Assembly (NCBI GenBank): GCA_030916975.1
Contig: JAUPVO010000030.1
Coordinates: forward strand, 1 to 19,844
Direction: 5' to 3'
Origin: Patescibacteria group bacterium
GTDB taxonomy: Bacteria; Patescibacteriota; Minisyncoccia; Phycocordibacterales; UBA5272
DNA: 19,844 bases
The translations under genes and the position numbers were made by a program. Positions 1-6,713 of this stretch are shown piece by piece (position 1 is the stretch's first letter; the number at the start of each line of letters is the position of its first letter). The notes beneath the pieces are model-generated. The model worked only from the letters and a program-made list of their open reading frames with translations. It was not told where the DNA came from and did no database searches.

Positions 1-30
1 ATATTTTTATTATTATGATTTTACAATCGA

Positions 31-423
31 TTAACGTTTTGACCAAGTTGGAGCTTTACGAGCTTTTTTAAGACCGAATTTCTTTCTCTCTTTACTTCTA
101 GGGTCTCTTTTAAGAAAACCTATCTGTTTTAGAGTTTTTCTCATCTCATTGTCTCTTTCTACTAATGCTCTAGCCAATCCGTGACGAACGGCTTCAGCTT
201 GAGAGTGGATACCTGATCCATTAACAACTACAGTAACGATAAAACCTTGCTCTAATCCAGACTTATCTAAAGCCTCACGAGCAACAGTTTGCATTTCTTT
301 AGTTGGAAAATATTCATTAACTTCTTTTCCATTTATTAAGAAAGAATTTTTGTCAGCTTCTGTAATTCTAACTCTAGCTGTTGAAGTCTTTCTTCTTCCT
401 ATTGATTCTATATATTTTGACAT
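31..423 (-). CDS. rpsI: 30S ribosomal protein S9 (uS9)
   Basis: A 130-residue protein with the S9 signature throughout. It opens with a YIESIGRRKTSTARVR stretch, has a central NGSGIHSQAEAVRHGLARALV segment, and a very basic tail ending in SKR, the C-terminal arm that reaches the P-site tRNA in the 30S subunit. The length is normal for bacterial S9. It lies 29 nt downstream of rplM on the same strand, the usual L13-S9 pair, so the two are very likely co-transcribed. No Shine-Dalgarno sequence precedes the ATG; the upstream stretch is A/T only. Nothing is truncated. Confidence 0.98.
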   Translation of the reverse strand: MSKYIESIGRRKTSTARVRITEADKNSFLINGKEVNEYFPTKEMQTVAREALDKSGLEQGFIVTVVVNGSGIHSQAEAVRHGLARALVERDNEMRKTLKQIGFLKRDPRSKERKKFGLKKARKAPTWSKR

Positions 424-452
424 ATTTTTTCAAAAATTATTCTTTAGTTAGA

Positions 453-818
453 TTATTCAGAAATTATTAAATTCTTCATTTTCTCATCTTGTAATTTGTT
501 CTTAGGAAGCATTCCGCGAACAGAATGTCTAAGTAATTCAGCGTAACCTTTTTTTTCTATCACTCTGATAAGTGGAGTTTGTTTAAGCCCTCCTGGGTAA
601 CCAGAAAAATTCTTATGCACCACTTCGTTCATTTTGTTACCAGTAACTTTCATTTTAGACGCATTAACAACTTCCACAGTAATAGGTACAACTTTATTCT
701 TAACAAAATCTATTGTATTCTTACCGTTTAGAAGTGATGCTACTTCACTAGCTATTCTCCCAAGAGAATTACCTGAAGCATCTACTGTATATTTTTTTGT
801 ATCAATCATCTTTTGCAT
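453..818 (-). CDS. rplM: 50S ribosomal protein L13 (uL13)
   Basis: A 121-residue L13, an early assembly protein of the 50S subunit. Recognisable features are the KKYTVDASGNSLGRIASEVA N-terminus, the HKNFSGYPGG motif and the RHSVRGMLPKNKL motif near the C-terminus. It is somewhat shorter than the roughly 142 residues of E. coli L13, with a trimmed C-terminus. Two in-frame ATGs compete: the first at 818 and another at 809 (giving MIDTKKY). The family N-terminus fits the second about as well, and neither has a Shine-Dalgarno sequence, so the start is uncertain by three residues. It follows rplQ by 11 nt and precedes rpsI. Confidence 0.97.
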   Translation of the reverse strand: MQKMIDTKKYTVDASGNSLGRIASEVASLLNGKNTIDFVKNKVVPITVEVVNASKMKVTGNKMNEVVHKNFSGYPGGLKQTPLIRVIEKKGYAELLRHSVRGMLPKNKLQDEKMKNLIISE

Positions 819-829
819 ATATTTAAAAG

Positions 830-1183
830 TTATACAAATTCAATAATAGCCATCTCAGCAGCATCTGAGAGTCTAGGGTTAAGTTTAATAATTCTAGTAT
901 AACCACCGTTCGTATCCTTATATTTTGGAGCATATTCGTTAAATATTTTATTAACTTCCGCTTGATGATTATAAAGCTTAGCTAAAGCTTGTCTTCTTGA
1001 AGATAAAGTATTAGCCTTACCATAAGTTACAATCCTCTCTACATGAGGGCGTATTTCTTTAGCTCTAGCTAGAGTCGTTTCGATTCTGCCATTTAAAATA
1101 AGAGCAGACACTAAGCCTTTAATAAAAGCGTTGCGCTGATTCTTCTCTCTCCCAAATTTTCTTACAGATTTATGATGTTTCAT
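830..1183 (-). CDS. rplQ: 50S ribosomal protein L17 (bL17)
   Basis: A 117-residue L17, a 50S protein near the exit tunnel. The start is set at 1183 because the family N-terminus is MKHHKSVRKFGR. The reading frame is open 11 codons further (to 1216), but that stretch (ISRIYIK) has no family counterpart. Other family segments are the KGLVSALILNGRIETTLARAKEIRP region and a C-terminal TRIIKLNPRLSDAAEMAIIEFV segment. In most bacteria rplQ directly follows rpoA. Here 323 nt, including a perfect hairpin, a promoter and a long leader, separate them, so rplQ-rplM-rpsI is probably its own transcription unit. Confidence 0.97.
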   Translation of the reverse strand: MKHHKSVRKFGREKNQRNAFIKGLVSALILNGRIETTLARAKEIRPHVERIVTYGKANTLSSRRQALAKLYNHQAEVNKIFNEYAPKYKDTNGGYTRIIKLNPRLSDAAEMAIIEFV

Positions 1184-1415
1184 TTTAATATAAATTCTAC
1201 TAATAATATACCTCAAATATTTTATAAATATATTTTTATTATCTTTATATAGAAACTTTCTTCAGATAATTACAATATATTCAAAACTAATATTCTAGTA
1301 TCACTCCTTAAACCTCTTAAGTTTTAAAATCAGAAAATACAACGTAATATAGATTTTATTTTCTAAATTTTGTAAAATGTGTCACCAGCTACAGCAGCAC
1401 AATTCAAGTGGGTTA
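1184..1415 (-). promoter_or_regulatory. Long 5' leader of rplQ with a GC-enriched block; possible regulatory RNA
   Basis: This is the only gene-free stretch over 300 nt in the window (1184-1506 together with the hairpin and promoter). On the minus strand a transcript starting near 1409 would carry about 225 nt before the rplQ ATG. Its first part (about 1379-1414) is clearly more GC-rich than the surroundings. It contains a small GCUGUAGC hairpin core flanked by complementary UGUG/CACA. Further on come two interleaved complementary pairs (AGAAAAU/AUUUUCU and AAAAUC/GAUUUU) and a CUUAA-GAGGU-UUAAG hairpin next to an AAGGAG sequence without a useful start codon. I recognise no known RNA family. 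The regulatory role is inference from length and composition. Confidence 0.35.
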
Positions 1416-1444
1416 ATTATAACACAAATTTTAAATTTTGCAAA
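1416..1444 (-). promoter_or_regulatory. Predicted promoter for rplQ-rplM-rpsI
   Basis: On the minus strand an extended -10 (TGTTATAAT, 1424-1416) is preceded at 17 bp by TTTGCA (4 of 6 matches to TTGACA). The -35 overlaps the left arm of the hairpin that follows rpoA. The predicted start site is about 1409. Confidence 0.55.
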
Positions 1445-1488
1445 ACAAAAACTAAGTATATTATACTTAGTTTTTGTTTTGCAAAATT
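1434..1488 (-). terminator. Perfect 27-bp inverted repeat after rpoA (terminator-like)
   Basis: Arms 1434-1460 and 1462-1488 are perfect reverse complements around a single central base. On the minus strand the hairpin begins 18 nt after the rpoA stop codon and is followed by a T-rich run (TTTAAAATTTG). The stem is A/T-rich, with CTAAG and GCAAAA the only G/C-bearing parts. It could end rpoA transcription, protect the rpoA 3' end, or be a processing site. Confidence 0.6.
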
Positions 1489-1506
1489 GGCTTTATTATT
1501 TTAAAA

Positions 1507-2481
1507 TTATTTCAAAGATAAACCATGTGAAGCTAAAACTTCTTTGATTTCTTCTATACCTTTTGCTCCCATACCTTCTATTTCATTAAGAGATTCTTCT
1601 GATCTTTTTGTGATACCTCCTAATGTTTTAATTCCGCCAGCTAGCAATGTGTTAACTGTTCTAGTTGAAAGTCCTAGGTCTTCTATTTTGGTTTTGTTTA
1701 CATCTTTATCATCTTCTGACTCTTCTCCAGAGACTTCTTCTGTAGACGAAGTATCTTCACTCTTATCTTCTTCAATATCAACAGAAAACTCTTTGAAGCC
1801 GACAACTGACTGAAGCTGGTTAATCATAGTCTTGATAGAAGACTCAAAAGCTTCTTTAGCTGATACTGATCCATCAGTCTCTATATTGATTCTAAGTCTG
1901 TTATGATCTGTTCTGTCTCCTACACGCATATTTTCAACCTCATAACTAACTCTTCTGATTGGCGTAAACGCAGCATCCAAAAGGATTGTTCCTATCTCAG
2001 CTTTGTTCTTAGCTATCATTTCGCGAGGTACGAATCCTAGACCCTTTTCTATTACAAATTCAAGATCAACTGATGCTTTATCTGTTATTTCAAAAAGGTA
2101 TTGATCTTGATTAGTTAATGTAGCTTGAGTAGGTACAGACAAATCTGCAGCTGTAACAACTTTTGGTCCTTTAACAGAAAGACTGACTGTCACTGGCTCA
2201 TCATCGTGAATTGCAAATTTTACTTTTTTAAGATTTAAAATAATAGCAATAACATCTTCTTTCACTCCTTTAATAGCAGAAAATTCATGCTCTATTCCTT
2301 CAATTTTGATAGAAGTAGCAGCAACTCCTGGTATAGATGAAAGTATCACTCTACGGAGAGAATTACCTAAAGTGTGGCCGTATCCTGGATACAAACCGTC
2401 AATTTCAAAAATACCGTGAGTATTTTCTTCTTTTACTATTTTTGGTTTACTTGGAAGAGATATATTGTGATATGAAGACAT
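1507..2481 (-). CDS. rpoA: DNA-directed RNA polymerase subunit alpha
   Basis: A full-length 324-residue alpha subunit. Residues about 1-235 form the dimerising N-terminal domain that scaffolds beta and beta'. It carries the GYGHTLGNSLRRVILSSIPG motif at 33-52 and the NRLRINIETDGS segment near 194-205. Residues about 236-264 are a very acidic linker rich in E, D and S. Residues 265-324 are the C-terminal domain that contacts UP-element DNA and activators; R274 and N277 correspond to the DNA-contacting R265 and N268 of E. coli. It has its own predicted promoter in the 134-nt gap after rpsD and is followed by a perfect hairpin, so it may be transcribed separately from rplQ. No Shine-Dalgarno sequence is present. 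Confidence 0.98.
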   Translation of the reverse strand: MSSYHNISLPSKPKIVKEENTHGIFEIDGLYPGYGHTLGNSLRRVILSSIPGVAATSIKIEGIEHEFSAIKGVKEDVIAIILNLKKVKFAIHDDEPVTVSLSVKGPKVVTAADLSVPTQATLTNQDQYLFEITDKASVDLEFVIEKGLGFVPREMIAKNKAEIGTILLDAAFTPIRRVSYEVENMRVGDRTDHNRLRINIETDGSVSAKEAFESSIKTMINQLQSVVGFKEFSVDIEEDKSEDTSSTEEVSGEESEDDKDVNKTKIEDLGLSTRTVNTLLAGGIKTLGGITKRSEESLNEIEGMGAKGIEEIKEVLASHGLSLK

Positions 2482-2530
2482 ATGTTAGCGAGAGTTATGG
2501 CTTAATAATTTAAAACTTTATAACCTGTAT

Positions 2531-2559
2531 ATAATAAAACATTTTTAAACTTTTTGCAA
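2531..2559 (-). promoter_or_regulatory. Predicted promoter for rpoA
   Basis: On the minus strand TTGCAA (2559-2554) is followed after exactly 17 bp by TATTAT (2536-2531). It lies in the 134-nt gap between rpsD and rpoA and would give a leader of about 45 nt. Confidence 0.5.
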
Positions 2560-2615
2560 GATTGTTTTAATTTTATACAACAAATTCTAATTCTAAAATA
2601 ATTCTAAAAATCGAA

Positions 2616-3248
2616 TTATCTTGAGTAGAATTCCAAAACTTTATTTAGATCAAATTTTTGATCTGTGTCATTTGGAGTGTCAGTTATAACAGCTGACAAA
2701 TTAGAAGAATCGAAAGTCATCCAAGAAGGATTTTTAACATCTTTCAATTTATCTGTAATCATGGTGAAAAGTTTAGAATTTTTAGATCCTTCTCTAACAG
2801 CGATCACGTCTCCATTTTTAACAGAATAAGATGGCACATCTAACTTTTTACCGTTAACAGTTATGTGACCGTGAGATACTATCTGGCGAGCCAAAGATCT
2901 AGAGGTTGCGAGTCCCATTTTGTATACAACGTTATCAAGACGAGATTCAAGCGAAATGATCAAAGCTAATTGACCAGTTACTTTGTGTTTGTTAGCAAGC
3001 AAGTTCAAATTTGCTATATAATTAGAGAATTGTTTTTCTGATACACCGTATACATTTCTAATTTTTTGTTTTTCTTTAAGTTGTTGACCATATTCAGACA
3101 CAGGGGATCTGTGCTTCTTCTGAGAGTCAAGCATACCTGGAGCATATGGACGCTCTATAAATGGACATTTTGGAGTAAAACACTTATCACCTTTTAGGTA
3201 AAGTTTCTCTCCAGCCCTTCTACATTTTTTACATTTAGATTCTAACAT
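2616..3248 (-). CDS. rpsD: 30S ribosomal protein S4 (uS4), zinc-binding form
   Basis: A 210-residue S4, a primary 16S rRNA binder that starts assembly of the 30S body. The N-terminus carries four cysteines (C6, C9, C23, C28; C-X2-C-X13-C-X4-C), the zinc-binding (C+) form of S4. The S4 RNA-binding domain follows at about residues 103-165, with SRLDNVVYKMGLATSRSLARQ-type sequence and HITVNGKKLD. The last 40 or so residues diverge from familiar S4 proteins. It sits 15 nt downstream of rpsK in the alpha operon. In many bacteria S4 represses this operon by binding its mRNA; no such pseudoknot was identified here. Confidence 0.97.
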   Translation of the reverse strand: MLESKCKKCRRAGEKLYLKGDKCFTPKCPFIERPYAPGMLDSQKKHRSPVSEYGQQLKEKQKIRNVYGVSEKQFSNYIANLNLLANKHKVTGQLALIISLESRLDNVVYKMGLATSRSLARQIVSHGHITVNGKKLDVPSYSVKNGDVIAVREGSKNSKLFTMITDKLKDVKNPSWMTFDSSNLSAVITDTPNDTDQKFDLNKVLEFYSR

Positions 3249-3263
3249 AAAATACTATAAATA

Positions 3264-3698
3264 TTATATATGACGTGGTTTCCTTGGCTTCGGACCATTA
3301 TGTGGAACTGGCGTTCTGTCTTCAATAGAAAGTATGTCTATACCAAAAGCCGCAAAAGATCTAATCGCAGATTCGCGACCAGAACCAGCACCTTTAACAA
3401 TAGCACGAACCTCTTTTATTCCAGCTTGAGCAGCTTTTTCTCCAAGAAGCTCACCTATTTTGCCCGCAGCATAAGGAGTACCTTTTTTGGCACCCTTAAA
3501 ACCAAGAGCTCCGGAACTTGACCAAGCCAATGTATCTCCTTTTGTATCTGTTAAGTTTACTTTTGTATTATTATATGTTGATTCAACATATAATAATCCT
3601 TCTGTAACTTTTTTTCTTAGACCCTTAGAAAGAGATCTAGCTTTTAAAGAAGAATCTAACCCTGAACTATTTCTTTTTGTTACTTTTCTTTTTCCCAT
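3264..3698 (-). CDS. rpsK: 30S ribosomal protein S11 (uS11)
   Basis: A 144-residue S11, part of the 30S platform near the E site. It shows the STYNNTKVNLTDTKGDTLAW motif, the GALGFKGAKKGTPYAA segment and the C-terminal RTPVPHNGPKPRKPR signature. An N-terminal extension of about 25 basic and serine-rich residues precedes the conserved core. It is placed between rpsM (43 nt upstream) and rpsD, the normal order, and is most likely co-transcribed with them. The start lacks a Shine-Dalgarno sequence. Confidence 0.98.
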   Translation of the reverse strand: MGKRKVTKRNSSGLDSSLKARSLSKGLRKKVTEGLLYVESTYNNTKVNLTDTKGDTLAWSSSGALGFKGAKKGTPYAAGKIGELLGEKAAQAGIKEVRAIVKGAGSGRESAIRSFAAFGIDILSIEDRTPVPHNGPKPRKPRHI

Positions 3699-3741
3699 AA
3701 TTGATTAATAATTTTTTGAATATATCCTAGTCTATAAAATC

Positions 3742-4122
3742 CTAGGTTTTCTCAGCTTTTCTACGACCAGAACCCATAGTACGACGTACATTACCACGTA
3801 TGGTGCGACTATTGGTTTTGGTTCTCTGCCCTCTAGTAGGTAAATGTCTAATATGTCTTACACCTCTATAGGATTTAATATCTTTCAAACGTTTGATGTT
3901 TTGATCAATTTCGCGAGAAAGATCACCTTCGATTTTGATTTTATCAATTTCTGTTTTAATCTTAGCTTCCATTTCTGGAGTAAGATCAGGTGTGCGAAGT
4001 GCTGCATCTACTCCAGCAACCTCAAGTATCCTCTTGGCAGCTGGCCTTCCGATGCCGTATACAGCTGTAAGAGCTATATCCATTCTTTTATTTTCGGGCA
4101 ATGTAATACCTGCAATACGCAT
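3742..4122 (-). CDS. rpsM: 30S ribosomal protein S13 (uS13)
   Basis: A 126-residue S13, a 30S head protein contacting the P-site tRNA and bridging to the 50S subunit. It begins MRIAGITLPENKRMDIALT and has the helix-two-turn-helix segment containing GIGRPAAKRIL. The conserved SYRGVRHIRHLPTRGQRTKTNSRT block is followed by a basic C-terminal tail. The length is typical. It follows rpmJ by 52 nt in the alpha operon. No Shine-Dalgarno motif precedes the ATG. Confidence 0.98.
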   Translation of the reverse strand: MRIAGITLPENKRMDIALTAVYGIGRPAAKRILEVAGVDAALRTPDLTPEMEAKIKTEIDKIKIEGDLSREIDQNIKRLKDIKSYRGVRHIRHLPTRGQRTKTNSRTIRGNVRRTMGSGRRKAEKT

Positions 4123-4174
4123 AATTTTAATAAATTTAATTAATAGTTATTTTGAAAGTTGAAAAACAAACAAA

Positions 4175-4288
4175 TTAACCTTGAACTTGCTTACATTTTG
4201 GATTTTTGCAAATAACACGAAGTGCTCCTCTACGGCGCACCATTTGGCAATTTGGACAAATTTTTTTAATTGATGATCTAACTTTCAT
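4175..4288 (-). CDS. rpmJ: 50S ribosomal protein L36 (bL36)
   Basis: A 37-residue protein translated from the gap between infA and rpsM. It begins [20 protein letters not shown] and ends CKQVQG. The zinc ribbon has four cysteines, C11, C14, C27 and C32; many L36 proteins have His as the fourth ligand. L36 is a small zinc protein of the 50S subunit. Position between infA and rpsM is canonical. A promoter-like element lies directly upstream with its -10 only 12 nt from the ATG, so the mRNA for the downstream cluster may begin just before this codon. Confidence 0.95.
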   Translation of the reverse strand: MKVRSSIKKICPNCQMVRRRGALRVICKNPKCKQVQG

Positions 4289-4300
4289 GTAAGTCCGAAT

Positions 4301-4329
4301 ATTATACTATATTTTATAACAAAACGCAA
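4301..4329 (-). promoter_or_regulatory. Predicted promoter for rpmJ-rpsM-rpsK-rpsD
   Basis: On the minus strand TTGCGT (4329-4324), a 17-bp spacer and a consensus TATAAT (4306-4301). The predicted start site, about 4294, leaves only around 6 nt before the rpmJ ATG. Confidence 0.5.
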
Positions 4330-4355
4330 ATTATAATAAAGAAAGGGATGAGGTT

Positions 4356-4640
4356 TTAAAATCTTCTAGTCACTCTGGCTTTACCGCCGTATTCATCTAG
4401 TAGCAATTCCACTCTATCTCCCACCAAAATCCTGATTTTATGAACTCTCATCTTGCCTCCAAGATAAGCTATCATGTCACCTTTTTCTGTTTTAACTCTA
4501 AAATGAGTATTGGGAAGAGCGTCGATTACTTGTCCGAGTATCTTCTCAGCATATTCATCTTCTTTTTTGTTATCTTTGGAGTCGTTTCTAAAATCCCTTC
4601 TATTCTTTTTTATTATTCTACTATTTCTTTTGTTATTCAT
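4356..4640 (-). CDS. infA: Translation initiation factor IF-1 with N-terminal extension
   Basis: A 94-residue protein whose residues about 32-94 are a typical IF-1 OB fold (LPNTHFRVKTEKGDMIAYLGGKMR-type sequence, then IRILVGDRVE and the KARVTRRF end). IF-1 occupies the A site of the 30S subunit during initiation. Standard IF-1 is about 72 residues. Here roughly 30 extra residues, highly charged and Asn/Lys/Arg-rich, precede the fold, and no later Met or alternative start that gives a standard length was seen. It is the first gene of the ribosomal cluster and has a promoter-like element overlapping a short palindrome upstream. Confidence 0.95.
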   Translation of the reverse strand: MNNKRNSRIIKKNRRDFRNDSKDNKKEDEYAEKILGQVIDALPNTHFRVKTEKGDMIAYLGGKMRVHKIRILVGDRVELLLDEYGGKARVTRRF

Positions 4641-4655
4641 AAATAAATATATATA

Positions 4656-4691
4656 GTAAAATATTTTACACTATTTTTCTATTATAAACAA
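4656..4691 (-). promoter_or_regulatory. Predicted infA promoter with palindrome over the -10
   Basis: On the minus strand TTGTTT (4691-4686), a 17-bp spacer and TAAAAT (4668-4663). A perfect 14-bp palindrome GTAAAATATTTTAC (4656-4669) covers the -10 and could be an operator, though A/T-rich palindromes of this size also arise by chance. Confidence 0.4.
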
Positions 4692-4703
4692 ATTATTGTT
4701 GAG

Positions 4704-6206
4704 TTACTTTATAACTTCAACCTTAATTTTGTTAACAGATGATGGGTAAGTACTGACCCAAAAAGGAGAGATTTTAGACTTAGCACTAGCCACACTAGAG
4801 TATTTTGAGAGTGTTGCATTAAACATATCATCTGAATTCTTTTTGTTTACTAAGTCCATTTTAAGGCTGGTAGCATCAACTTTGTATACGAAGGTCGCCA
4901 ATCCCTCAATAGTCAGATCCACAGAAGTAGCGTTCACAAGGTCTATCCCCTTATTCTTATTCAAATCGTATTTGACTTTTAAGCTGTCAAAGTCTTTAAT
5001 AGAAACTCCTTTTCCATCGTAACTCGGATTTTCTTTTTGGAGCAAATAATCAGCCAAATTATCTTTATTCACAGATACAATCTTAGCATTAACAAACACT
5101 CTGAACTTGTCATCTTTACCGGACTCAAAATCAACTAGATTATTTTTTACATCATACACAATATCGTCTCTAACAAAATAATAATCTGGCTTAACATTTT
5201 CATCTACACTATTTTTTATTATATCTTTGGACTCAGCGGTTAATTGACTAATAGCATTATCTAGGTCAACTTTAGCTATAATCATTTTATCTGAATCAGA
5301 CCCTCCCGCCATAGCAACGTAAGACTCAGCATAGAAGCCATCGTAACGAGAAGATCCTTTAAATCCTGGTATAGTCCATTTGCCAGCTTCAACATTATAA
5401 GTCTCTCCCACACTGTCAGCTGTGACTTTGGCCACTACTTTACCAGGAATGTCTCCAACCTTACCTGGAACAGTTATTGTTTCTGTTATTCTAAAAACTT
5501 TTCCTCCTTTACTTTCAAAACGAGTATTTTTAATTAGCTTCTGTGAATTAGTATCAAAATTATTAAAAATAGTTAGCTCTCCACTAGCTTTAGATACAAC
5601 TTTCTGTTTTGCATTTCTAGCTATTTCCATTTCAGAAGTTCCGTCAAAACTTAATACTTCAAATATTTTCTTATTTTTCTCTGAACTAGATATAACATAG
5701 TCGCTACTTACTTTTTTGTCTTCTTCTTTTGGCGTTACAGTGATAGTGGCCGAGTTAAAAACAAAAGTCCACAACAAGAATCCTAAAACAAAAATACCCA
5801 ATAAATAAAATAACTTAGAATGTCTTCTGAATACTGACTGCTTATTATCATCTATTTCATTTAAAATTCTGTCTCTCGCTGAAGAATAATAATTAGCTGG
5901 ATCTCTTCTTCTAGTGCGTGAAAGATTATGCTCTTGCAATCCATCATCTATTCTTTCCTCCGTCTCACCTTCTACTTTTTCGTCATAAGTATTGGTCTCA
6001 TACTCTTCAACTTTATGTCTAACTTCTGCAAGATGTGGCCTCTCTCTCTGCTGGCTCCTGACTGGTTTGGTGATACCCATACCTACTGGCCTGACAATTC
6101 TAACTCTATCAGAGGAACCGCGATCCTCTGAGGATCTTATAGTAGGTGCTGTACGACTACTTTGATTATATCTTAAATTGCGAGATGGTCTTCTGATATC
6201 TTTCAT
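4704..6206 (-). CDS. Single-pass membrane protein with baseplate-J-like outer region
   Basis: A 500-residue protein. Residues 1-130 are polar, rich in Arg, Ser and Glu, and probably disordered in the cytoplasm. Residues about 132-151 form one transmembrane helix (LLGIFVLGFLLWTFVF). The remaining 350 residues are predicted to lie outside, with beta-rich sequence. Around residues 205-300 the pattern GELTIFNNFDTNSQ, RFESKGGKVFRIT, VPGKVGDIPGKV and then FKGSSRYDGFYAES resembles proteins often labelled baseplate J-like in Patescibacteria. I recognise this from family resemblance only. The function is unknown; a cell-surface or adhesion role is a guess. Its start overlaps the end of the upstream gene by 41 nt, and an AGGA sequence 9 nt before the ATG is one of only two Shine-Dalgarno-like signals in the window, suggesting translational coupling. 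Confidence 0.75.
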   Translation of the reverse strand: MKDIRRPSRNLRYNQSSRTAPTIRSSEDRGSSDRVRIVRPVGMGITKPVRSQQRERPHLAEVRHKVEEYETNTYDEKVEGETEERIDDGLQEHNLSRTRRRDPANYYSSARDRILNEIDDNKQSVFRRHSKLFYLLGIFVLGFLLWTFVFNSATITVTPKEEDKKVSSDYVISSSEKNKKIFEVLSFDGTSEMEIARNAKQKVVSKASGELTIFNNFDTNSQKLIKNTRFESKGGKVFRITETITVPGKVGDIPGKVVAKVTADSVGETYNVEAGKWTIPGFKGSSRYDGFYAESYVAMAGGSDSDKMIIAKVDLDNAISQLTAESKDIIKNSVDENVKPDYYFVRDDIVYDVKNNLVDFESGKDDKFRVFVNAKIVSVNKDNLADYLLQKENPSYDGKGVSIKDFDSLKVKYDLNKNKGIDLVNATSVDLTIEGLATFVYKVDATSLKMDLVNKKNSDDMFNATLSKYSSVASAKSKISPFWVSTYPSSVNKIKVEVIK

Positions 6207-6555
6207 CTTTTTTTGTCCTATTACTACTTTCGATTATAACATGTGGCTTATTGCTACCTGAAAGGTTTTTAATATAGAACTGTGCATAACTTTGCATGTT
6301 TAAAATGCTACTGTACCAAATCGCATTGTTGTTTACAAAAAGATAAAATCTGTCTGGTATTCTATCAACATAGGATATGCTGAGTAAACACCACTCTATA
6401 TAAGAGAACCAATCTGTTGATGCATGTTTGCTGTACTTTCTATCATGACAATAATCATCACCAACTGGAGAATCATAAGAAAATATTTTGTTACCATTAT
6501 CAACATAAGATACTGTGGTTTTATTCTCTAAAACTTCTATTTTAATTGACTGCAT
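6166..6555 (-). CDS. Hypothetical protein, coupled to the baseplate-J-like gene
   Basis: A 129-residue protein I do not recognise. It has no signal peptide or clear transmembrane helix. It contains two cysteines (36 and 56), many aromatic residues (for example RFYLFVNNNAIWYSS), and a basic C-terminal end. The last 41 nt overlap the start of the 500-aa membrane protein gene in another frame. Support for it being real comes from its own promoter-like elements upstream, the open frame beginning right after them, and the overlap arrangement typical of operons. It could be a cytoplasmic partner of the membrane protein, which is inference only. Confidence 0.6.
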   Translation of the reverse strand: MQSIKIEVLENKTTVSYVDNGNKIFSYDSPVGDDYCHDRKYSKHASTDWFSYIEWCLLSISYVDRIPDRFYLFVNNNAIWYSSILNMQSYAQFYIKNLSGSNKPHVIIESSNRTKKDERYQKTISQFKI

Positions 6556-6573
6556 ATTTGGGATAACTGTTTT

Positions 6574-6619
6574 ATTATAGTTCTCTTTTTCTTTTAACTA
6601 TCTTAAAATAATTATATCA
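6574..6619 (-). promoter_or_regulatory. Promoter-like -10 elements for the 129-aa/500-aa gene pair
   Basis: On the minus strand there is an extended -10 TGATATAAT (6619-6611) and a second TATAAT (6579-6574). Neither has a good -35. They would give leaders of about 49 and 12 nt. Confidence 0.45.
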
Positions 6620-6681
6620 CCATTTATCTAAACCTTTAAAACTTTTACACAAAACCCTTATCTATTTTTTAAATAACTTCA

Positions 6682-6690
6682 TGCTATAAT
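6682..6690 (+). promoter_or_regulatory. Extended -10 promoter for trpS
   Basis: TGCTATAAT on the plus strand, 23 nt before the trpS ATG, with no clear -35. It lies back-to-back with the minus-strand promoters of the neighbouring operon. The predicted leader is about 17 nt and has no Shine-Dalgarno sequence. Confidence 0.5.
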
Positions 6691-6713
6691 AAAAATAATA
6701 CAGATATATAATT

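Noticed and set aside
1184..1216. Eleven-codon N-terminal extension of rplQ
   Set aside because: The L17 family starts MKHHKSVRKFGR, and the extension has no counterpart or Shine-Dalgarno sequence.
1363..1407. LysM-like look of the short peptide in the rplQ leader (VAGDTFYKI)
   Set aside because: A nine-residue resemblance is too short; no LysM gene remnant flanks it.
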